Made by a program: the position numbers and the translations under genes | In this document: piece by piece, positions 24,655 to 32,784 of the stretch | How the letters are laid out: the number at the start of each line of letters is the position of its first letter | Numbering within the stretch: the stretch's first letter is position 1 | Source: Gemmatimonas sp. | GTDB lineage: Bacteria; Gemmatimonadota; Gemmatimonadetes; Gemmatimonadales; Gemmatimonadaceae | DNA: 64,000 nucleotides | Direction: 5' to 3' | NCBI RefSeq assembly: GCF_031426495.1 | Contig: NZ_JANPLK010000042.1 | Span: 29,396 to 93,395 of the forward strand | Notes under the pieces: model-generated | Seen by the model: the letters and a program-made list of their open reading frames with translations, nothing else | What the model was told of the DNA's origin: nothing | Database searches by the model: none

Positions 24655-24957
24655 ATGGCCACTCAGAGTGCCGCCAAGGTAGCGCCGCTCGCTGATCGCG
24701 TCGTCGTGAAGCCGAGCGAAGAAGCGGAACAGATGCGCGGTGGACTGTACATCCCGGATACCGCCAAGGAAAAGCCGCAGCAGGGTTCTGTCGTGGCTGT
24801 TGGCCCGGGCCGTTATGAGAAGGAGACCCGCGTGCCGATGGACGTGAAGGTCGGCGACAAGATCCTGTACGGGAAGTACAGCGGTACGGAAGTGACGATC
24901 GACGGTGAGCAGCTGCTCATCCTCCGCGAGTCGGATGTGCTCGCGGTGATCAGCTAA
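24655..24957 (+). CDS. groES: Co-chaperonin GroES
   Basis: GroES is the heptameric lid of the GroEL folding chamber. The 100-residue protein has PLADRVVVKPSEEAEQMRGGLYIPDTAKEK and the mobile-loop and ILRESDVLAVI ends typical of the family. The ATG at 24655 has AGGAG 9 bp upstream. The frame is open back to 24616 but adds nothing conserved. It is controlled by the promoter and CIRCE operator just upstream and is followed by groEL after 34 bp. Confidence 0.97.
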   Translation: MATQSAAKVAPLADRVVVKPSEEAEQMRGGLYIPDTAKEKPQQGSVVAVGPGRYEKETRVPMDVKVGDKILYGKYSGTEVTIDGEQLLILRESDVLAVIS

Positions 24958-24991
24958 TCGTCTTCGAACCACTCAACGGAAAATAGCAACC

Positions 24992-26638
24992 ATGGCTGCC
25001 AAGGAACTGCATTTCAACGTGGACGCGCGCGCTGCTCTCAAGCGTGGCGTCGATCAGCTCGCCGAGGCCGTGAAGGTCACGCTCGGACCGAAGGGCCGTA
25101 ATGTCGTCATCGACAAGAAGTTCGGCGCCCCGACGATCACCAAGGACGGTGTCACGGTCGCGAAGGAAATCGAGCTGGCCGATCCGATCGAGAACATGGG
25201 CGCGCAGATGGTGAAGGAAGTCGCGACCAAGACGTCGGATCTCGCTGGCGACGGCACCACGACCGCCACGGTGCTCGCCCAGGCGATCTTCCGTGAAGGC
25301 CTCAAGAATGTGACCGCCGGCTCCAACCCGATGGCGCTGAAGCGCGGCATCGAAAAGGCCGTTGCGAGCATCGTTGAAGAACTGAAGCGTATCTCCGTGC
25401 CCACCACGGGCAAGAAGGAAATCGCGCAGGTCGGCACCATCTCGGCGAATAACGATCCCGAGATTGGTAACCTCATCGCGGAAGCGATGGAAAAGGTCGG
25501 CAAGGACGGCGTGATCACCGTCGAAGAGGCCAAGGGCCTCGAGACGACGCTGGAGACGGTTGACGGTATGCAGTTTGACCGTGGCTATCTCTCGCCGTAC
25601 TTCGTCACGGATCCGGAGAAGATGGAGGCGGTGCTCGACAACGCCATGATCCTGATTCATGACAAGAAGATCTCTGCCATGAAGGATCTTCTCCCGGTGC
25701 TCGAGAAGGTTGCCCAGCTCGGCAAGCCGCTCCTCATCATCGCCGAAGACATCGAAGGCGAAGCGCTCGCCACGCTCGTCGTCAACAAGCTGCGCGGCAC
25801 GCTGCGCGTCGTCGCCGTCAAGGCGCCGGGCTTTGGCGATCGTCGTAAGGCGATGCTGCAGGACATCGCGACGCTGACCAAGGGTCAGGTCGTGTCCGAC
25901 GAAGTCGGCTTCAAGCTCGAAAACGCGGTCCTTACGGACCTCGGCACGGCCAAGCGCATCGTGATCGACAAGGACAACACGACGATCATCGACGGCGGCG
26001 GCGAAACGAAGGACATCGAAGGCCGCGTCAAGGAAATCCGCGGTGCCATTGAAAAGAGCACGTCGGATTACGATCGTGAGAAGCTCCAGGAGCGTCTCGC
26101 GAAGCTCGCCGGTGGTGTGGCCGTCATCAATGTCGGCGCCGCGACCGAAGCGGAAATGAAGGAGAAGAAGGCTCGCGTCGAAGACGCGCTGCACGCCACG
26201 CGTGCCGCCGTTGAAGAAGGCATCGTCCCCGGCGGCGGCGTCGCGCTCATCCGCGCGCAGCACGTGCTCAAGGACGTCAAAGTCGTCGAGCGCGACGAGC
26301 AGATCGGTGTCGACATCGTGCGTCGCGCGATCGAAGAGCCGCTCCGCATCATCGTCCAGAACGCAGGTGGTGAAGGCTCCATCGTCGTTGAGAAGATCCG
26401 CACGGCGAAGGAAACCAGCTTCGGCTACAACGCGCTGACCGATGTGTACGAAGACCTCGTGCAGGCCGGCGTGATCGACCCGACGAAGGTGACCCGCACG
26501 GCGTTGCAGAACGCCGCGTCGATCGCCGGTCTCCTCCTCACGACGGAAGCGCTTATCGTCGAGAAGAAGGACAACTCGGCTCCTGCCGGCGGCGGCCATG
26601 GTGGCGGCGGCGGCGGTGGCATGGGCGGCATGTACTAA
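24992..26638 (+). CDS. groEL: Chaperonin GroEL
   Basis: GroEL is the ATP-driven tetradecameric folding chamber. The 548-residue protein has VTLGPKGRNVVIDKKFGAP, the ATP-site GDGTTTATVLAQ, the DRGYLSPYF apical segment, and a C-terminal Gly/Met tail ending GGGMGGMY. All key regions are present at normal length, so it is functional. It is the second gene of the CIRCE-controlled operon and is followed by a strong hairpin. Confidence 0.98.
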   Translation: MAAKELHFNVDARAALKRGVDQLAEAVKVTLGPKGRNVVIDKKFGAPTITKDGVTVAKEIELADPIENMGAQMVKEVATKTSDLAGDGTTTATVLAQAIFREGLKNVTAGSNPMALKRGIEKAVASIVEELKRISVPTTGKKEIAQVGTISANNDPEIGNLIAEAMEKVGKDGVITVEEAKGLETTLETVDGMQFDRGYLSPYFVTDPEKMEAVLDNAMILIHDKKISAMKDLLPVLEKVAQLGKPLLIIAEDIEGEALATLVVNKLRGTLRVVAVKAPGFGDRRKAMLQDIATLTKGQVVSDEVGFKLENAVLTDLGTAKRIVIDKDNTTIIDGGGETKDIEGRVKEIRGAIEKSTSDYDREKLQERLAKLAGGVAVINVGAATEAEMKEKKARVEDALHATRAAVEEGIVPGGGVALIRAQHVLKDVKVVERDEQIGVDIVRRAIEEPLRIIVQNAGGEGSIVVEKIRTAKETSFGYNALTDVYEDLVQAGVIDPTKVTRTALQNAASIAGLLLTTEALIVEKKDNSAPAGGGHGGGGGGGMGGMY

Positions 26639-26661
26639 GCCGTTCCAACGGTCGAAGGAAA

Positions 26662-26693
26662 CAGAACGGGCGCCCAATCGGGCGCCCGTTCTG
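26662..26693. terminator. 14-bp perfect hairpin after groEL
   Basis: Bases 26662-26675 are the exact reverse complement of 26680-26693 with an AATC loop. The hairpin lies between groEL (plus) and a converging gene ending at 26718 (minus), so it can serve both. Like the hairpin near 6.1 kb it lacks a T-tract. Confidence 0.65.
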
Positions 26694-26717
26694 CCGTTCG
26701 AACCCGTCGTGTGGCGG

Positions 26718-27560
26718 TTAGAAGCCGAGCGACAATTGCGACGCGCGCACCAACCACGCCGCTTCACCGGTCGACGTCATCGGCGGCAACGGGAGCTGCT
26801 GCGACGCCGCCAACAACGCGTCGCGGGTCCATCCCGCGCGGCGCAGTGCTGCGCGCGTTCGCTCGATCGCCAGCGAGGGCAGGTTGTTGGTTTCGCTCAG
26901 ATGCGTGAGCAGAACCCCACGCAGTCCGCGATGCGCACACGCGCTCACGAACGCGGCGGCGGCGCCGTTCGAGAGATGTCCGAGTCCTCCGCTGATCCGT
27001 TGTTTCAGCGACCAGGGATACGGACCGCGCGCGAGCATCTGCTCGTCGTGATTCGATTCGACCACCAAGAGGTCCAACCGCTCAAAGGCGACCGGCAGGG
27101 TATCCGGAACACGTCCGACATCCATCGCCACCCCCGCGCGCGCACCACTCCGGATGTCGGTCAAGACGAGTGCACAGCAATCCCGTGCGTCATGCGGCAC
27201 CGACGACGTCTCGATCAGGAAACCACTGATCAAGGTTGGCCCCTGCGCCGCGAACGCCCGTGCATCGCGCAATGGCACGTCCGTTCCGCTGCCGCTGCCT
27301 AGCGCGTCGATCGTGCCCCCCGATCCGTACACGGGCCACCCCCACCGCGCGCACGCTGCTACGGCGCCGCTCGCGTGATCGGTGTGCTCGTGCGTCAGCA
27401 AAAGCGCGCTGATCTCTTCCGGCCGACGTCCCACCGACTGCAGCCGTCGCACGAGTGAGCGTGGTCCGAATCCCGCATCGATCAGGACGGCGCCATCCGT
27501 GCCATCGATCAGGATGGCATTGCCGCGACTGCCACTCCCGAGGACGGTTATGCGAAGCAT
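26718..27560 (-). CDS. MBL-fold metallo-hydrolase
   Basis: The 280-residue protein has the metallo-beta-lactamase fold with LLLTHEHTDHASG (His57, His59, Asp61, His62), the later SVPHDARDC histidine, ESNHDEQML, and LLTHLSETNN. This pattern resembles the YycJ/WalJ group of single-strand DNA exonuclease-like MBL proteins, although the length and divergence leave the assignment open. The ATG at 27560 gives the usual LRITVLGSGSRGNAIL start. It is the last gene of the leftward operon, 43 bp after the GlmU-like gene. Confidence 0.8.
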   Translation of the reverse strand: MLRITVLGSGSRGNAILIDGTDGAVLIDAGFGPRSLVRRLQSVGRRPEEISALLLTHEHTDHASGAVAACARWGWPVYGSGGTIDALGSGSGTDVPLRDARAFAAQGPTLISGFLIETSSVPHDARDCCALVLTDIRSGARAGVAMDVGRVPDTLPVAFERLDLLVVESNHDEQMLARGPYPWSLKQRISGGLGHLSNGAAAAFVSACAHRGLRGVLLTHLSETNNLPSLAIERTRAALRRAGWTRDALLAASQQLPLPPMTSTGEAAWLVRASQLSLGF

Positions 27561-27603
27561 TCGTGCTCGGTCGCCGCACCGGTGGCCACGTGGATCACGC
27601 CGA

Positions 27604-28872
27604 TCAGCGGCGCGGCCAGCGGCTGTCGGCGGCGCACAGGGCATGCACGCTGGTCCACCATACGCGGCTGCCTTCGCTGAGCGAAACACCGCGCCGCGCC
27701 ATCATACGCTCGGCCGTCTGCACGAACTTGGTCGCATCGAACGGCTCATACGGTGCGCGCGCGCCCCAGGAAAACGGCGCCACCGCTTTCGGCGGCATCG
27801 TGTCGAACACGTTTGCGCCCGCGCCAAGCACACAGCCCGTCGTCAGGCGAAGACCGATGCCCGTCTTCACATGATCGCCGAACATCGTCCCCAGAAATTG
27901 CAGGCCGCTGTCGCGCACGCCGTCGGGGGTCCACAGCGCGACCGTGCCGTAGGTGTTCATGAGATTGCTGGTGATCGTGCCGGCACCAAGGTTCACCCAT
28001 CGGCCGAGCACGGAATGTCCGACGAACCCGTCATGCCCCTTGTTGGCGTGACCGATGAAGATCGACGTCGACAGTTCGCCGTGCACGCGGCAGGTGTCTC
28101 CGATCGAAGAGCCGGCGATGCGATCAGCCGTCACCACACTGTCCCGGCCTACATAGCACGGGCCGATCACGCGCGTGAAGGCCTGCACCTGCGCACCACG
28201 CCGCAGCAGCACCGGCCCTGCGCTCGTGTCGAACACCGACATCGGTTCGACCGTCGCCCCGGCTTCTACGAGTACCGGGTGGGCGCCAATGACGGTGACG
28301 GAAGCGCCACTGGACGCCTGCAGCGTGGTGGCCGACAGCCGCGACCCGAGCACGGGGATGTCGCGCTGCAGCAGCGGCTGCAGGGTGCCGATCACGTCCC
28401 AGACGTCGTTCAGCCACACGCCGTCGAGGTCGAGCGCTTCGGCTTCGTCACCGGTACCGTCGGGAAGCGCTCGGTCGTGCGCGAGTTCGTGCGACCCATC
28501 GGCCAGCGAGGCAAGGATCCGCTCGTCAAACGTGTCGCCGTCGAGTCGCCGCGCGGCAATGCGACCGCCGATCGTGACCACCAACGCCGTCGGTGAGACT
28601 GCGATCGCCGGTCCATCAAGAAACGGAAGCGCGCGAGTATTCACCAACCACGTGCCGGCCGCCAGCGCCTGTCCGTTCACGAAGGCCGGCGCGTCGAACT
28701 CGGCGAATCCATGCAGATGCGGTGCCGCGACGAATCCACGGCTCTCGACACCAAGCACCATTTCCCACCGTTCGCGAATCAGCAGTGCGCCCGCGCGCAT
28801 CTCGCCAAGCGGGCGGCTGGTAGCGAACGGCTCGAAGCGCCGCGCCACGGCATCGTCGTACAACGCGATCAC
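27604..28872 (-). CDS. GlmU-family sugar nucleotidyltransferase-like protein with left-handed beta-helix
   Basis: The 422-residue protein resembles the alternative GlmU family of Bacteroidota: a divergent N-terminal nucleotidyltransferase-like half and a C-terminal hexapeptide-repeat helix (about 190-360). The latter has VIGPCYVGRDSVV, GHSVLGRWVNLGAGTITSNL and VLGAGANVF turns. The classic GxGTRM signature is absent; a GALLIRERWEMVLG region stands near the N-terminus. It may form UDP-GlcNAc or a related activated sugar. It overlaps the manC gene by 4 bp. Confidence 0.7.
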   Translation of the reverse strand: MIALYDDAVARRFEPFATSRPLGEMRAGALLIRERWEMVLGVESRGFVAAPHLHGFAEFDAPAFVNGQALAAGTWLVNTRALPFLDGPAIAVSPTALVVTIGGRIAARRLDGDTFDERILASLADGSHELAHDRALPDGTGDEAEALDLDGVWLNDVWDVIGTLQPLLQRDIPVLGSRLSATTLQASSGASVTVIGAHPVLVEAGATVEPMSVFDTSAGPVLLRRGAQVQAFTRVIGPCYVGRDSVVTADRIAGSSIGDTCRVHGELSTSIFIGHANKGHDGFVGHSVLGRWVNLGAGTITSNLMNTYGTVALWTPDGVRDSGLQFLGTMFGDHVKTGIGLRLTTGCVLGAGANVFDTMPPKAVAPFSWGARAPYEPFDATKFVQTAERMMARRGVSLSEGSRVWWTSVHALCAADSRWPRR

Positions 28873-29900
28873 GACCCGCGAACCTCGGGCGGCAGCGCAT
28901 CGAGCAGCGTCTTGAGATCGGCCGCCTTTTCACGCGTGGTGACCATCACCAGGCCCTCGCGCGCGACTACCACGAGGTCGTCCACGCCGTAAAGCACCAC
29001 CTGCGTCCCGTCGGCATGCACCACGTTTCCCGTGGCCTGCAGCGCGAACGTGGGGCCCAGCATGGCATTGTCCTGCGCATCCCGCGTGCGCACGCGATGC
29101 AAGGCGGCCCAGGTGCCCACGTCATCCCATCCGAACTGCCCGGGCAGCACCAGTACGCGAGCACTACGCTCGAGAACGCCGACGTCGATCGCCACCGACT
29201 TGACCTGCGCGAAGAACGCCGCCACATCGTCGCCAGCGGCGGTCAGCGCCGGCTGCACCTCCGGCGTGTGAACGCGAATCTCGTCGAGCAGATCGCCCAC
29301 ACACCAGGCGAAAATGCCCGAGTTCCAAAGGAAGCCGTCGGCCACCATCTGCGCGGCGCGCTCGCGGTCCGGCTTTTCGACGAACCGCTCTACGCGTTGC
29401 ACGCCCGTACGAACCGGCGCGCCCGGCTGGATGTAGCCGAAGCCCGGGTCTGGGCGCGACGGCACGATCCCGACGGTCACCAAGGCCCGCTCCTCAAGGG
29501 CGATGCGGGCCGCTTCCGCCAGCGTCGCGCGGTAGGCCTCGACATCCCCAATCGCCCAATCGGCGTGAACGCAAATCATCACCGCATCGCCACCGGCGCG
29601 CTGCGCGATGACCTGCGCCGCCCAGGCCAGCGCGGCACACGTGCCGGCCGGCCGCGGCTCGGCGATCACGTTCTCGGGCGGCAAATCGGGCTCGAGCGCG
29701 AGGACCGCATCGCGCAGCGACGCGTTGGTGAGCACGAGCGTTTGTGACAGCGGCGCCAGTGGTCGCATCCGGTCGAGCGTGTCACGAAGCATCGGCGCTT
29801 CGCTGATCAGCGGCAGCAACTGCTTCGGACGCTCGGGCGTGGACAGCGGCCAGAAGCGGGAGCCGACGCCTCCGGCGAGCACGACGTTCCAACGGTTCAT
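28869..29900 (-). CDS. manC: Mannose-1-phosphate guanylyltransferase
   Basis: It makes GDP-mannose from mannose-1-phosphate and GTP, feeding LPS, exopolysaccharide and glycan synthesis. The 343-residue enzyme shows the signature VVLAGGVGSRFWPLSTPERPKQLLPL, the RVERFVEKPDRERA motif and the FGWDDVGTWAALH segment. It lacks the C-terminal isomerase domain of bifunctional enzymes. ATG 29900 gives the usual start; the frame upstream is the receiver gene's shadow. It overlaps genes on both sides by 4 bp. Confidence 0.92.
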   Translation of the reverse strand: MNRWNVVLAGGVGSRFWPLSTPERPKQLLPLISEAPMLRDTLDRMRPLAPLSQTLVLTNASLRDAVLALEPDLPPENVIAEPRPAGTCAALAWAAQVIAQRAGGDAVMICVHADWAIGDVEAYRATLAEAARIALEERALVTVGIVPSRPDPGFGYIQPGAPVRTGVQRVERFVEKPDRERAAQMVADGFLWNSGIFAWCVGDLLDEIRVHTPEVQPALTAAGDDVAAFFAQVKSVAIDVGVLERSARVLVLPGQFGWDDVGTWAALHRVRTRDAQDNAMLGPTFALQATGNVVHADGTQVVLYGVDDLVVVAREGLVMVTTREKAADLKTLLDALPPEVRGS

Positions 29901-30337
29901 GATACCACCGGGGGCGACGACAGCTCCGTCGACGCCGGCTCGGGAAGAGTGGTTCCGGTATACGCGCGGACGCGCTCCAGCAGGCGCCGCGGGCTGAAAG
30001 GCTTGGTCATGATCTCGGAAACGCCAAGGGATTCGACTTCGCGCAATTGCGCATCCTGTCCTGCTGCCGTGAGGACGATGCAGGGCAGGGGACGCCACCG
30101 GATATCGCCACGCAGCACACGGAGGATCTCGGTACCCGACATACCCGGTAGCATGAGGTCCAGCACCACCAGAGCGACCGCCGGGGTCGACTCGAGGGCG
30201 GAGAGTGCCTCCGCGCCGTGCTCCGCCAGATGCACCGTAAAACCGGCCTGTTCGAGGCGCGTCCGGATGATGCGACCGATGTGTGGCTCGTCATCAACGA
30301 CGAGCACGGTCACCCCGGCGGCCGGATCAACGGGCAT
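29897..30337 (-). CDS. Response regulator, receiver domain only
   Basis: This 146-residue CheY-like protein has the full phosphorylation site: acidic pair VVDDEP (Asp15, Asp16), phospho-acceptor Asp60 in VVLDLMLPGMSG, Thr90 and Lys112 in MTKPF. A short Pro/Ser tail follows with no output domain, so it acts through protein contacts. It is sandwiched between a roadblock gene and manC. No kinase is in this operon; the nearest one lies about 2.4 kb away on the other strand. Confidence 0.9.
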   Translation of the reverse strand: MPVDPAAGVTVLVVDDEPHIGRIIRTRLEQAGFTVHLAEHGAEALSALESTPAVALVVLDLMLPGMSGTEILRVLRGDIRWRPLPCIVLTAAGQDAQLREVESLGVSEIMTKPFSPRRLLERVRAYTGTTLPEPASTELSSPPVVS

Positions 30338-30357
30338 CGGGACCGAGGCGCGCGCGC

Positions 30358-30711
30358 TCAGACGAGCGAGGCGATCTGCGCCCGAAAGCGACGGAGATCG
30401 TACAAGAGCGCCGCCAGATTGGCATCCGGACGTAGGAGCACGAGCATGAACGCCTCGGGGGATACCGAGGTTACGACAACGGTGCCGGTGCTGTATTCGA
30501 GCACCATGAGGCCGAAGTCGCCGCGACCGGCTGCGACGCCCATTTCGGCGGCGGCGAGCGCCATCGGGGGCACGAAAGCGGCCAATCCGTCCGGGTCTAG
30601 CGCGGCATCGGTGGCGCCGTCGATCAGGAGACCGTCGCGCCCCAGGACGATGGCGGCATCCACACCGTCGCGGCGGCGCAATGCACTGACGAGATCGCGA
30701 ATGGTGGGCAT
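30358..30711 (-). CDS. Roadblock/LC7 domain protein
   Basis: The 117-residue protein is a single roadblock/LC7 domain: an N-terminal helix (TIRDLVSALRRRDGVDAAIVLG), the central GLLIDGATDA strand-turn, a GDFGLMVLEYSTGTVVV strand and a C-terminal helix. Bacterial roadblock proteins such as MglB act as GTPase-activating partners for small Ras-like GTPases in polarity and motility. No GTPase gene is in the window. It is the first gene of the leftward operon, 20 bp before the receiver gene. Confidence 0.8.
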   Translation of the reverse strand: MPTIRDLVSALRRRDGVDAAIVLGRDGLLIDGATDAALDPDGLAAFVPPMALAAAEMGVAAGRGDFGLMVLEYSTGTVVVTSVSPEAFMLVLLRPDANLAALLYDLRRFRAQIASLV

Positions 30712-30860
30712 GGCGGAACGCTGGTCGCGAAGCGGGGTGAAGTCAAGCGAGGATGCTCACGTGATTGCGGTGGCAAGGCGGCAGCAATGCGGCACCAAGC
30801 GCTTGCCCGGACACGAGTTGAGCGGTAACCTCCACACCCGTACCGCTATCGCTTCCGACC

Positions 30861-31487
30861 ATGGGAGTTACCCTGCTCGCTCGTTTCCTCGGCGCGCCTC
30901 GAGTCGCTCGGCGCGCCATGTCGTTTCCGGCCCTGATCGTCACGGCCGTTGCCCTCGCCGCCTGCGGCGACTCCAACAACCTGCTCAATGCAGCGTCGTC
31001 CGAGAACACCGCGCGCAACTACAGCGTCTACGCGCTTACGGGCACGTCCTCGGCGCTGCCGGCCGCGTACAACTTCACGACGGAACTGTTGGCCCGCCCG
31101 CAGTTGCTGTCGAACGGCGGCGTGAATTTCGACGTGGCCTTCGACCTCACGAGCGACAACAAGGTCAAGCTGCTGCCGGTCCGCGCTGTCGTACCGCTGC
31201 CGCCGGCCGGTGTCTCGAGCGTCGGCATGCTCAAGTCGACCAGCGCGTACAGCGCCCTCGAACGCGCCCCGGATCGCGGCTACACGGTCGATTCCACGCT
31301 CATCGTCGGCATCGGCGAAACCGTCGTGCTGCAGCTTCCCGGCTCCGGTTGCATCTACGGCGAGCCGTATTACGCGAAGCTCGTGGTCGATAGCATCATC
31401 GCCGCCCAACGGCGCATCGTGGTCGGCTCGCTGGTAAACCGCAATTGTGGTTTCCGCGCGCTGACGGTTGGTATCCCGAAGAACTGA
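30861..31487 (+). CDS. Putative lipoprotein of unknown function
   Basis: The 208-residue product has a lipoprotein signal with a double-Arg n-region and lipobox LAAC (Cys35), followed by GDSNNL. The mature part is beta-rich with two Cys (in GSGCIYGE and NRNCGF) near the end. No domain is recognised. The start at 30861 suits the signal; ATG 30918 would still leave a short one. It is transcribed away from the roadblock operon and followed 7 bp later by serS, so it may share that transcript. Confidence 0.65.
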   Translation: MGVTLLARFLGAPRVARRAMSFPALIVTAVALAACGDSNNLLNAASSENTARNYSVYALTGTSSALPAAYNFTTELLARPQLLSNGGVNFDVAFDLTSDNKVKLLPVRAVVPLPPAGVSSVGMLKSTSAYSALERAPDRGYTVDSTLIVGIGETVVLQLPGSGCIYGEPYYAKLVVDSIIAAQRRIVVGSLVNRNCGFRALTVGIPKN

Positions 31488-31494
31488 TTTTCGC

Positions 31495-32772
31495 ATGCAT
31501 GACATTCGGTTGTTGCGCGACCAGCTCGAGCACCTGCGCGACGGTATGCGCCGTCGCGGCAAGCTCGCTGAACTCGGCCCCATGCTCGACCGTGCGGAGT
31601 CGCTCGAACGGGAGCGTCGTACCGCCATCACGGAACTCGAGGCCCAGCAGGCGCGTCGGAACAAGGTGACGGCGGAGGTCGGACAGCGCCGCAAGGCGGG
31701 CGAAGACGCGACCGAGCTCATGGCCGAAGGGCGGGCCGTCGGCGAGCAGATCGCGATGCTCGAGCAGCGTCGAGCGGAAACCGAGGCCGCCGTCTCGATC
31801 ATGCTCTACGAACTGCCGAATATCACCTTGCCTGACGTCCCCGAAGGCGACGAAACCGCGAACACGGTCGTGCGCAGCTGGGGCACGCCGCGCACACCCG
31901 ATGCGTCCATCGTGCCGCACTGGGAGAAGGGCGAAGCGTTCGGTATGATCGACCTCGCCCGTGGGGCGAAGATCAGCGGCTCGGGCTTCATCGTGTATCG
32001 CGGTCGCGGCGCGCGCCTTGTGCGCGCCTTGATGAACATGATGCTCGACATCCACACCGAGGAGCACGGCTACGAAGAGACGTGGGTGCCGCTCGTCGTG
32101 AATCGGGCCTCGATGACCGGCACGGGCAACTTCCCCAAGTTCGAGGAAGACGCCTACGCGGTCACCGAAGACGAGCTGTTCCTCATTCCCACGGCCGAAG
32201 TCCCGGTCACCAATCTCTATCGCGACGAGATTCTCGACGCGAGCGAATTGCCGAAGCGCTTCTGCGCCTTCAGCGCCTGCTTCCGTCGTGAAGCCGGAGC
32301 CGCCGGCAAGGACACGCGAGGCCTGCTGCGCGTGCACGAATTCGACAAGGTCGAGCTGGTGCGCTACGCTAATCCCGAGACCTCGCTCGATGAGCTGGAG
32401 TTGCTCACCAGCCAGGCCGAAACGATCCTCCAGCGGCTCGAACTGCCGTATCGTGTGTTGCTGCTGGCGGCCGGAGATACGGGCTTCTCCAGCGCGAAGA
32501 CCTACGACCTCGAAGTGTTCGCCCCTGGCGTCGGTAAGTGGCTCGAAGTCTCCAGCTGCAGCCTCTTCACCGATTTCCAGGCGCGCCGCGCCAACATTCG
32601 CTTTCGTCCCGCGCCGGGAGAAAAGCCGAAACTGGTGCACACGCTGAACGGGTCGGCGCTCGCGTTTTCGCGCGTCATCGCGAGCATTCTCGAGCACCAT
32701 CAGCAGCCCGATGGCTCCGTCCGGATTCCCGAGGCGCTGCAGCCGTACCTCGGTCGCGCCGAACTGCGCTAA
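31495..32772 (+). CDS. serS: Serine--tRNA ligase
   Basis: It charges tRNA-Ser (and tRNA-Sec). The 425-residue protein has the N-terminal helical hairpin (about 25-100) that grips the long variable arm. The class II core shows the FPKFEEDAYAV, LIPTAEVPVTN and FCAFSACFRREAGAAGKDTRGLLRVHEFDKVE motif 2, and an NGSALAFSRVIASILEHHQQPDGS motif 3. ATG 31495 encodes the normal MHDIRLLRDQ start; the frame upstream shadows the lipoprotein gene. Confidence 0.96.
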   Translation: MHDIRLLRDQLEHLRDGMRRRGKLAELGPMLDRAESLERERRTAITELEAQQARRNKVTAEVGQRRKAGEDATELMAEGRAVGEQIAMLEQRRAETEAAVSIMLYELPNITLPDVPEGDETANTVVRSWGTPRTPDASIVPHWEKGEAFGMIDLARGAKISGSGFIVYRGRGARLVRALMNMMLDIHTEEHGYEETWVPLVVNRASMTGTGNFPKFEEDAYAVTEDELFLIPTAEVPVTNLYRDEILDASELPKRFCAFSACFRREAGAAGKDTRGLLRVHEFDKVELVRYANPETSLDELELLTSQAETILQRLELPYRVLLLAAGDTGFSSAKTYDLEVFAPGVGKWLEVSSCSLFTDFQARRANIRFRPAPGEKPKLVHTLNGSALAFSRVIASILEHHQQPDGSVRIPEALQPYLGRAELR

Positions 32773-32784
32773 GCGTCGCCACCG

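Noticed and set aside
24950..26767. 605-codon minus-strand open frame
   Set aside because: It is antisense to groEL, made of Asp/Arg/His-rich low-complexity text typical of GC-rich shadows.
30818..30846. TTGAGC-N17-TACCGC as a promoter for the lipoprotein-serS genes
   Set aside because: The -10 element matches only two consensus positions and would leave a leader of about 8 nt.
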